From Thozetella sp. PMI_491 (lineage: Eukaryota; Ascomycota; Sordariomycetes; Chaetosphaeriales; Chaetosphaeriaceae): a stretch of DNA of 64,000 nt. Under the pieces are notes generated by a model. It was given only the letters and a program-made list of their open reading frames with translations. It was not told the DNA's origin and ran no database searches. The position numbers and the translations under genes were made by a program. Of this stretch, positions 56,208 to 64,000 are shown piece after piece (the first letter of the stretch is position 1; every line of letters begins with the position of its first letter). The DNA is taken from contig MU270029.1 in assembly GCA_021432635.1 (NCBI GenBank), positions 928,575 through 992,574 of the forward strand. The letters run 5' to 3'.

Positions 56208-58120
56208 GGTGACGGCAGTCCGCAGCGGGGCAAGGTACGTGCACACGCACCACCACCAAGAGTAAAGCTTTAGGGACCAGCCCTTTGCTTCGGTACTGGT
56301 TGGATTGGGGGCAAAGAGCTTGGTGAAGTGATTACGGCCGAGTCCGAATGCGGGAGGTGCTGGCTGCGAGTAGCTCGCATCCTTGGTATGCGAGCAACGT
56401 AAACAACTGCTGTATGCGAAGTGGAAATCTACGCACACGACCGGGGCAGGATTTGGTGTGCCATCGGGCTGGACTGGGCTGAGCGGGGTTTGTCGAATCT
56501 AGCCAAACAACGGCCCTTCCGAGTATCGAAAGTCAGCCCTCTACCGACATCCGGTTGGATTCGGTACTACTCTTGCCACTTTGAGCAATTAGCCCTCTGC
56601 GCACATGCCGCGGGCTGGATTGTTGCACTTTCACTAACGAAGCACCGCTTTTGCTTTGCTACTTCCAGAATTTAGCCCCTGCTTGCTTCTAGCTTCCTGA
56701 AGTAGCAAGAGTGGTGCTTGTTCATGTTGAGCTTGCCAGCAATTGAATGTGTGCAGTCCGCCTTGGCAATAAATCCAGCTGAGATCCTTTCGCTTCAGCG
56801 ACACACCTATCCAGTGCATTCGCACGCACTAAAGAAATGCACAAATCTAAGCTCCCGTGATCCAAAACCTCATTGATTATTCAGATAGCATTCGCTGAAG
56901 CGCATCTCATCTTTCCCTTATCTTATCGCGCGCCAGTCCTTGTCGGGCGAAAGAAACCTAGTTAATCATCTAATTACCCCTACCGGGGCATGCTGTCACG
57001 ACTACCATGAGTTGGCCAAGTTGAGCTTCATAGTTCTGTAGTGTAATATTATAGCATTATTGCTTGGTTCAAAGCATCAAGCTCTGGCCGCTTCTTGTGT
57101 GCAGGGCCCAACTCGCCCAGTCTCTGTTGCCAGTCACGATTATACCGCTCTCCCACATAGCCAGTCGCCTAGGCCGGTCCTCGCGATGAATTTATGCTAC
57201 GAGTACCCAAAAGACAAAGAAGCATGCGGCTCATATGACTCACTCCTTTTAGAGCGCCTACGCACTGGCATGCAAACATAAAGCCTAATATGAAGTTGCG
57301 ATAGCTCCCACCTTGACCGCCCCATCTCATTCGGTAGATGTTCTTGCGTGGAGATCGCTCGATGAAAGCAAGTGGTTAGAGGTGGCGGGAGCTGGAGAAG
57401 GGCTGCACAGCTGTTCTGATCGCCCCCAAGTCTTGGCTAACTAGTCGTTGTAGTAATTAGTGTCCCGGAGCTTGGAGGGGTACCTGGTCACGGCCTGCGC
57501 CGCAACAGCGCGAGAGCGGTAGCAAGGGTCATGGCGTGGAGGTGAATCAGCCTCGCCGGCAAGATTGAGTCTTTGCAAAGTCTGAAAGTCTCACCGGCTG
57601 GTCACTTTAATAATCCTTCTTGGCCGCAGCAAAGATACATGAGGCTATGCTGGTAACCTTGTAATGATCGGTTAGCATAGATCAGCTTTATTGCCTTAGA
57701 GCAAACACTGCTTCACAAGTTCTTGGCCAATCCAGGTTGAGCCCAGCCTTATGCAAGTTCTCGCTCGTTTTCGACAAATTAGGATAGCACTACCCAGATG
57801 TTGCTTGGTGGTGATTGAACGTGTGATAGGCCGCCTTGTGTATGTACGGCCCCCATCCCCATTATGCAAGCAAGAGGGCAAATTCCACAAATTCAGACTA
57901 GCACACTTCCTCGGCCGGGCTAGGTTGACAAAACGACCAATTTCTAGCACAAGTAGGTATCAAGAAGACATCTGGAGGGCCCAGCAGCTTACGCCCCCCG
58001 AGAAATGGATCTTCCGGTCTTTAAAATCCCTTGTGGGGAAACCTTCTGCGAACCAAATCGGCGCTGCTCCTGTCCATCTGCGCCTTACCTACAGTGAGAG
58101 CGGAGCTCGCGGGCAAAAGA
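56208..58120. other. Intergenic region, about 1.9 kb
   Basis: Between the divergent Clr5 and Zn2Cys6 genes. Frames at 56421-56675, 57060-57281 and 57696-58146 lack family features. Nothing else is recognised. Confidence 0.45.
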
Positions 58121-59920
58121 ATGGGTCCTTCTGCACGAGTGCCTAATGGCAGAGGCTGCCGAACTTGTCGTCTCAGGAAAATTCGGGTGAGAGAATTCGT
58201 CCCTTCCAAATCTCGCACGCTTTGCGCTATCATTGGCGACCAGACACAAAGAAAACTAACATACAGTGATAGTGTGATCTTGGGGAGCCGGAGTGCCAAA
58301 ACTGTTTTACGAGAGGAAAATTTTGCCCGGGATATAATACCGGGGTCAGGTTTAAGATCGTCTCTGCCAGCAGTTGGCCCAAAAGATGCGATCAACGTGG
58401 TCATGAGTGCCGCATTGACGACGACAGCCCGTCAGCCAAGCAGGAAACAACTTCGTCTGTGCCCAAAGATTTTGAAAAGCAACAATGCGCGGGTCCTCTT
58501 TGCGCAATCAACCAGTATGCTGTAGATTGTGAGCTCTTCGGTGAGCTGTTCCTCGGCATGTTTATGCCCGTTGACTACGGATCGCGAAGCGCAGCCATGG
58601 TTCCCGGAGGTTGGGTGAGCCTCTTCCCTGCCGTGTTTCACGGCAAGGACAACTTGTTGAACAAGAGCCTCTTGGCTCTCTACACTGGCTTTGTCGGGAG
58701 AAGGAACGGCGACGAGGGGCTGGCGGATCTCGGTATGCAGCTTTATGCGGACGCGCTCTACCAGTTGAGGACGAGCGACCTATGGTCTCCGCGCAAGAAA
58801 CAACTTGATGTTGACGCCAAGTTGGCGAGCATCATCGTCTTCTCCCGCTGTGAATTATTTACCGCACAAGCCGGGGGCGGGGGATATATGGCCCACGTCC
58901 GAGGCGGATTGGAGCTGCTCCGCCGTCATGCTACCAGGCTCCCCCGCAACGAGCTATCTAAAATGATCGTGAAGAAGCTCCGGATTCTTGGGGTTAGTTC
59001 GATTCCCTTATTACTTGCTCATGCCTGCTGACGCGTGCATTTTCTAGCTGTATGCCACAATCCGACACCGCGAGCCATTTTTCATGTCCAAGGAGCCATT
59101 CAGCAGCCTATACGTAGCCGAGCCTGGAGATCCGGACTACATCCCCCAAAGAGGCTTCGAAAGCATGGCCAAATTTCCCGCACTTGCGAAGCGAGCCGAC
59201 GAACTAGATACCAGGAAGTACACGGGAACCAAGGCAGCCATGAGCGGACAGCGGACAGCCCAAAGCCTGTTGGAGGCAGCCAAGACGCTGGCGGAGAACC
59301 TGAGGTCCTGGCACTCAGAACTCACAGCAGCTATTCCGGCCCCAAAACATGCCTTTGCGGCCTCCACGACTGGCCACGCGACCCACGGCTTCCCAACCGG
59401 CTATCTTCACTACGCCGGGCCCGGTCACAACTACGTCTGGATGCTATATTGGGTGTTTGCTCTCTATGTCAACCTTCTTATCAAGCAGCTCCAGATACGT
59501 CATGCGCAGCTAGCTAGTTTGCTAGCAGAACCGCGCTCACTCCCTTCGGACCTCGCAGAGCTTGGCATTAGCTACGATACCTTGGATGAATATGCCGAAA
59601 ACATCAGCAAATCTATCTTTGGCACATACCACAGTAGCGCATTGGAAGCACAGGAAACAATGGCCCCTATATTCACACTTCAGTGGTACTACGAGCAAAG
59701 AGGAGACGCCGTCAAGATTCATCGTTGCATCGAGACCATCAGAATACTAGAACACGAAGGCTTGGCGTTGGACTTGCGGGTGCAGCGGGCAGGTTCCATT
59801 CCCAAGGCCCGAGCCGGATTTTTGGCAGAGCTAGGAAAAGGCATGATGCCAGAAGCAGAGGCCGGAATCTTAGCCGAAAATTCGGAGTTGTCTCTGGGGT
59901 CAAAGAAAACTCAAGATTGA
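58121..59920 (+). CDS. Zn2Cys6 transcription factor, three exons
   Basis: Exons 58121-58186, 58273-58992 and 59048-59920 keep phase and give 552 residues. The first intron splits the zinc cluster: CRTCRLRKIR in exon 1, then CDLGEPECQNCFTRGKFC in exon 2, giving the exact spacing C-X2-C-X6-C-X6-C-X2-C-X6-C. The rest matches the fungal-specific C-terminal region of this class (SLLALYTGFVGRRNGD, LYADALYQL, LYATIRHREPFFMSKEPF). It is a nuclear regulator with unknown target. The NAPE-PLD-like gene follows ~510 bp downstream on the same strand and is a plausible target by position. It looks intact. Confidence 0.9.
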
Positions 59921-60429
59921 ATGCCAGCGTCTTGATGACGGCTAGCTTACTACCAAAAGCCCACTTCGCGAGACATAACGCCAAGTGGTGAATTTACGCA
60001 GCAGCTAACTGTGCTGAACGCGATAAGATCACGCTGCTATCATAATACTTGGTAGCGTCAGTAGCTAATTAGGTGCGATAACCGGAATAAATGCAAGACT
60101 TGAACAAGACTTGACTTGGATCGAAAGGCATGGCGCTAGGCTGTGGATGGGGTTCGCATATTGTTGTGGAAGCTAGGTTGGGCCATTTGCTGGCTGTGGG
60201 GTAGCGCACCTCTTGTCTCGGTGGCGGCAAAAAAGCGGTGCTGAGCTCCTATGCAAGGCATACAGATTCCGGAACACGTTCAGTACTAGATCATGATGTC
60301 ACCTGATGCGAACTGTGGACACGTCACTTGCCGCATTCAGCCACCGCAAATGACCTCTTGCTATAGAATCAAGTCTCGACATCGCGAATCGCCAGCCTTC
60401 AGCGACTAGCTATATTAGCACAAATCATC
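59921..60429. other. Intergenic, promoter of NAPE-PLD-like gene
   Basis: About 510 bp with no recognised gene or repeat. Confidence 0.45.
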
Positions 60430-61905
60430 ATGTCTAAGCGGCCGCTGCACGCCCGCATAGAACGAAGCGCGGCTGACCGGCAACCGGCTCATCACACTAC
60501 TCTTAGCACCGGCTCTGCTTGGTTCAGTTACCTGTCGCTATGGGATCGTCCTAAAGAAAACCCAGACGGTGCGGCCCGCGCTGGCTTTCGAAATCCCTGG
60601 CCCAGCTGGTACAAGCCGACGCGGCTCGAGCTCTGGAACGCACTCCGCTGGAGCCGGCCGGGCCAGGAGGAATACGTCAAGTTAGCACTGTCACATCTAC
60701 CGGATGCCCAAGACCCGGACCCAGAAAGGTTACCTAGTTTTGCCAGGGCCAACGATGCACCGGGATCGGCGGCATACCAAGCCGCTCGACTGCTACAATC
60801 AGAGCAGCCTGACTTCACCTTTGACCCATCTTCTCACCGGGCCAAAGTCACCTGGCTTGGCCACGCCAGCATTCTGCTGCAGCTTCCACCGATCAAGGAT
60901 GGCGGGAAGCCTTTCTGCTGCCTTTTCGATCCGATATTTTCCTGGCGATGCTCCCCAAGCAGGCTGGCGGGGCCAATTCGGTCATACGCGCCTCCCTGTG
61001 ATGCCCAAGCCCTTCCACCAGTCGATATCATCTTAATCAGCCACAGCCATTACGACCACCTGGACTACGACAGCATCATGGCACTTTGGGAGGCACACAA
61101 GGAGTCCGTCCGGTTCATGGTGCCTCTTGGCAACCTGCCCTGGTTCGTCAGCTGCGGGATACCCGCTGACCGCGTAACGGAGCTCGACTGGTGGGATGCA
61201 GCCCACCTGACCATCTCACCGACAGAGACTACCGGAGGGGCCACGATCTGGTGCACGCCGGCCCAGCACAGCAGTGGCAGAGCCCCTACCGATGTAAACT
61301 CAACCCTGTGGGCGAGCTGGTACATAGTAACCTCTGGATCAAGCCCCTACCGTGCATTTTTTGCGGGAGACTCCGGCTATCAATTTCACGAGTCTCCAGA
61401 CTGGCCGCCATCTCCATCGTCCGGAATACCCGACAAGATCGAAACGGACACGGACGAGAAGTTCCCGGTGTGTCCAGCCTTCGCCGAAATTGCGACCAGG
61501 ATCGGCACGCCTGACCTCTTCCTCCTCCCAGTCTCGGTTGGCGCAACATATAGCTATCTCCGCAGCTTCGCTTACGTACCGGACTCGATTAATCCGTTGC
61601 CATACATAAATCCGGGCTATACCGCGGTGACCCACATGCCACCTTGGGACGCAGTCCGTGTTCTGCGAACTATGATAGAGAACAGCAGTCGGGGCGACAA
61701 TTCAGACCCGCCAGTGGCTATCGGGGTGCACTGGGGAACTTTCGTTGTGGACCCAACTGAGGTATTGATGACTCTGGGACAGCTTGAGTGGGCCTGCCAG
61801 CAACAGGGAGTGGCCTTTGCGAGGTCAGTGGAGTCGGGGGAAATAAACGAGAAACAAGAGGCTTGCTTTCTAGCGTTGAATCAGGGGCAGAGTGTCGAAC
61901 TTTGA
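60430..61905 (+). CDS. NAPE-PLD-like metallo-beta-lactamase-fold hydrolase
   Basis: A single-exon gene of 491 residues from the ATG at 60430. The metallo-beta-lactamase fold is clear: VTWLGHASILLQL at about residue 139, the zinc motif SHSHYDHLD (HxHxDH) at about 204-212, a further histidine in CTPAQHSSGR, a metal-bridging aspartate in FFAGDSGYQF, and a final histidine in AIGVHWGTF. The order and spacing match N-acyl-phosphatidylethanolamine phospholipase D and its fungal relatives (yeast Fmp30 type). The N-terminus has W-rich NPWPSWYKPTRLELWNAL, as in that family. It probably acts on membrane N-acyl phospholipids; location is unclear. Two Zn2Cys6 genes flank it. Confidence 0.88.
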   Translation: MSKRPLHARIERSAADRQPAHHTTLSTGSAWFSYLSLWDRPKENPDGAARAGFRNPWPSWYKPTRLELWNALRWSRPGQEEYVKLALSHLPDAQDPDPERLPSFARANDAPGSAAYQAARLLQSEQPDFTFDPSSHRAKVTWLGHASILLQLPPIKDGGKPFCCLFDPIFSWRCSPSRLAGPIRSYAPPCDAQALPPVDIILISHSHYDHLDYDSIMALWEAHKESVRFMVPLGNLPWFVSCGIPADRVTELDWWDAAHLTISPTETTGGATIWCTPAQHSSGRAPTDVNSTLWASWYIVTSGSSPYRAFFAGDSGYQFHESPDWPPSPSSGIPDKIETDTDEKFPVCPAFAEIATRIGTPDLFLLPVSVGATYSYLRSFAYVPDSINPLPYINPGYTAVTHMPPWDAVRVLRTMIENSSRGDNSDPPVAIGVHWGTFVVDPTEVLMTLGQLEWACQQQGVAFARSVESGEINEKQEACFLALNQGQSVEL

Positions 61906-61963
61906 GGACACTTCCGACGCCACCTCGGACAAGACAAGTTTGAAATGTTCTTTTGGTAGTATA

Positions 61964-63641
61964 TCAGATTGCAAAGAATTCTTCATGCACACTCCAAGCC
62001 TCGTTTAAACCGTGGGGCTTAGAGTAAAACTCGACGTAGTTTCCCCACCTGCCAACGTCACTTGTAGCTCGAAATCCAATCTTCACAACTTTGCATCGCC
62101 TTTCTTCCGCCACAACCATGTGGGATAGATCTTCCGTGATATCTGCGGTGAAGCCATCGGATCCTTCCTCGAGCTCTATCAGCCGCTCGCAGGCTTGAAG
62201 TATGATGGCTCTACGCCAGAGACCTTCCTGGGCCGGAGCCCGCCGCAGCAACCCCAGTGCTTGCCTACGCAGCACCGGATCCCGACATAGCAGCACTAAC
62301 ACGTAAAGTGGGGGTATCACACCCAGCTCGAAAGTAAAGGAGACCGACTCGAACTCCTTCTCAATATTATCGAGTGCCCTGGCGGCCTCGGCAATGAGCG
62401 CACTGAAACGAGGCAAAAACTGATCATAGATCATCTGGGATCGATCTAATGATCCAGCAACCCAAATGGACATGGCATGGTACCAAAGGAGCAATGTCGA
62501 GCTGGCGACGCTGTGTCGAGGTGTTTCGACTTCGCGGCTGAAAAGATGATAGGCGGCAAACCGCGTACGCCAATGCTCAAATGCGCCGCTGATGCTTTGT
62601 TGGCGTAGCTCTAATCCCTGCTGTACTGGATTCCTTGCAGTATCCCAGGAACTATCCCATTTCGCACGGAAGGCAGCCTTGTACAACTCAAAGGCATATG
62701 TGACCAGGCTTATGAGCTCGCTTTGAGCCTGTGAAATTGACCCAATGGGTTGGCCAAGCTCTGGGGGCTCCGCTGTGCCCTGTTCTAGGACGTGGTCGTT
62801 AAACATGGACCACTGCACACCCAGCCTGGAAAAAGTCGATTCGACAGCTGACGCAAGGGTATCATTGGAATTCCCCTGGGAAGGGGCGAGGTTCGCCGTT
62901 CGTCCGCGCTCGAATAGGCGCAACGCTTCGTGCTCACGGCCCTGTAGGGCTTCGACGCAGAAGAATAGGACACATGTTGTGCTGGCTAGCAAAGGATTTC
63001 CGCGTCCATCGTTGATGACTTGTAGGGTTAATTGTATCGCCTTGTGGTATTGCTCGACCGCGAAGATGTCGTGTGCTTCAATCAGCGTGAGCGAGTCCGG
63101 CGATTGTCCTCTAGATTGAAGATCATCTGCGCGGAGGAGGAGTGCTCCGACAGCCATGGCAGCGTGCCGGAGAGCCGGTATGGTTTCGCTCAACTGTGGT
63201 ATAAGATCTGACCACAACTCCACGTCGAACGGACCAGCGACGGCCCGGGTCCGGCTGTCGACAAAATAACGGAAGGCCTGGTGCTCTCGGCTATTAACCA
63301 TGCGGCTGTTGGTCAATGCCACGCTGGGCGAAGGTGGTAAGAACGTGGACTCCGGGGTCTCGCATGACACCACAGCACTTTCACGGGCGAAAGGACTAGT
63401 GTAACCACCACACTGTCTTGCCGAGCTAGTGCAGCGGTTGCAGAACGGCTTGGATTCATCGCACTTGATCTTGCGCTTTCTAGGCGATTGGGTCAGCCGT
63501 CATGATGGGCCTTGGTTAGGGGATACAGTATAGGGACAGTATCTGGGACGGGACGTACTTGCAAGTCACGCATCCCGTTGTTTCCTTGCGATTGCCGAGT
63601 CTGCCGCCGTTGGGACGGCCCACAGGCGGAAGGAGTTTCAT
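61964..63641 (-). CDS. Zn2Cys6 transcription factor, two exons
   Basis: Exon 1 is 63641-63559 (MKLLPPVGRPNGG...TGCVTC) and exon 2 is 63479-61964; the 79-nt intron starts GTACGT. The junction falls in the lysine after CVTC and completes the zinc cluster: CVTCKKRKIKCDESKPFC then NRCTSSARQC, with exact C6 spacing. Total is 532 residues. The C-terminal region (NSREHQAFRYFVDSRTRAVAGPFDVELWSDLIPQLSETIPALRHAAMAVGAL) is the fungal-specific factor domain typical of one large C6 subgroup. A long frame opening near 63373 lacks the zinc cluster and is not the true start. It converges with the NAPE-PLD-like gene, with about 60 bp between stops. Confidence 0.9.
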
Positions 63642-63783
63642 CAGTAATTTAGCTTCTTCTCTAAATCAAGCCACTTCGCACGCCCGTCGTCACGGAACAC
63701 AGGATTGCGGAGTCCATCTCCAGCTCGGAGTCCTTCGCAGAAATCTTGCAGTGGCCTGCTGCGCCGCATTCGCTATGTTTAAC

Positions 63784-63942
63784 AGCTCGCATTGTGGGGA
63801 CGCTTTAGTGCGCGAGACCAACTCAAGCCAAGGTTCTCAAAGTTCTGCTGCTTCGGACTGCGGGCCCACTGTAGTTACCCTCAGCTCGCATTGTGGGGCT
63901 TCAATACAAACCCGGTTTAGTCGCCTAGCTCGCATGGTGGGG
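63784..63942 (+). promoter_or_regulatory. Three 16-bp direct repeats upstream of the Zn2Cys6 gene
   Basis: AGCTCGCATTGTGGGG occurs at 63784-63799 and 63883-63898, and with one change (AGCTCGCATGGTGGGG) at 63927-63942, 140-300 bp upstream of the gene's ATG. Each contains GTGGGG, which fits the CreA/Mig1 consensus SYGGRG. The full 16-bp match suggests a longer binding site, or a recent duplication. Confidence 0.6.
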
Positions 63943-64000
63943 CTAAGCACCTCGCCTTGGCTACGAGCTCCTATTATGGCTGCGAGGGATCTTTTGGTCC

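Noticed and set aside
57044-57052. TAATATTAT, a variant of the CRESS-DNA nonamer (genomovirus type)
   Set aside because: It stands alone in AT-rich sequence with no stem around it and no copy of the repeat module, so chance is likely.
58993-59010. TTAGTTCGATTCCC as a tRNA T-arm
   Set aside because: It falls in a well-supported intron of the Zn2Cys6 gene and no acceptor stem or anticodon arm fits around it.

Overview
The window looks like a piece of a filamentous ascomycete (Pezizomycotina) genome. Genes carry short GT-AG introns of about 50-120 nt, and families typical of these fungi recur: HET-domain proteins, a NACHT/ankyrin NLR, Zn2Cys6 and Clr5 transcription factors, a CorA-like membrane protein, a TRI4-like cytochrome P450, and small secreted cysteine proteins. 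I could not fix the species. No rRNA, tRNA or CRISPR array was recognised. Exon boundaries below were worked out by hand from splice sites and reading phase.

Layout: 0-7 kb holds the 3' part of a HET gene, a CocE/S15-type hydrolase and a two-exon CorA-like gene. 7-22.7 kb holds a large coiled-coil gene, an Hsp70-like ATPase, a single-span membrane protein, a seven-span membrane protein with a pentapeptide-repeat tail, a large unknown protein, and a secreted protein with 17 tandem hexapeptides. 23.8-29.4 kb is a self/non-self recognition island: a HET protein and an NLR interrupted by one in-frame stop. 29.7-42 kb holds an NYN/OST-HTH putative RNase, an SDR, a 15-exon SGNH hydrolase with FG-GAP repeats, and a divergent MFS/P450 pair, together resembling a small metabolic or export group without a core synthase. 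43.8-50.6 kb holds small conserved genes, a Zn2Cys6 factor, a membrane protein and an 11-cysteine secreted protein.

51.2-54.7 kb is the strangest part. It has several diverged copies of a dispersed repeat crowded with GAGCG/AGCGA words. Each copy ends in a module with inverted CCATCCAGTAT-type arms, and two copies carry TAATATTAC, the rolling-circle nick motif of geminivirus-type CRESS-DNA replicons, next to a GGGCCA/TGGCCC stem. No Rep gene is visible, so I treat it as a possible decayed element of unknown class.

54.8-64 kb holds a Clr5 protein, then a Zn2Cys6 factor, a NAPE-PLD-like metallo-beta-lactamase-fold hydrolase and another Zn2Cys6 factor. Three 16-bp direct repeats lie upstream of the last one.

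How the genes relate: the clearest functional grouping is the incompatibility/NLR set (HET at 0 kb, Hsp70-like, HET and NLR at 24-29 kb). The SDR, SGNH, MFS and P450 genes could act in one pathway, and the two regulators flanking the NAPE-PLD-like gene could control it. All three groupings are inferences from position.
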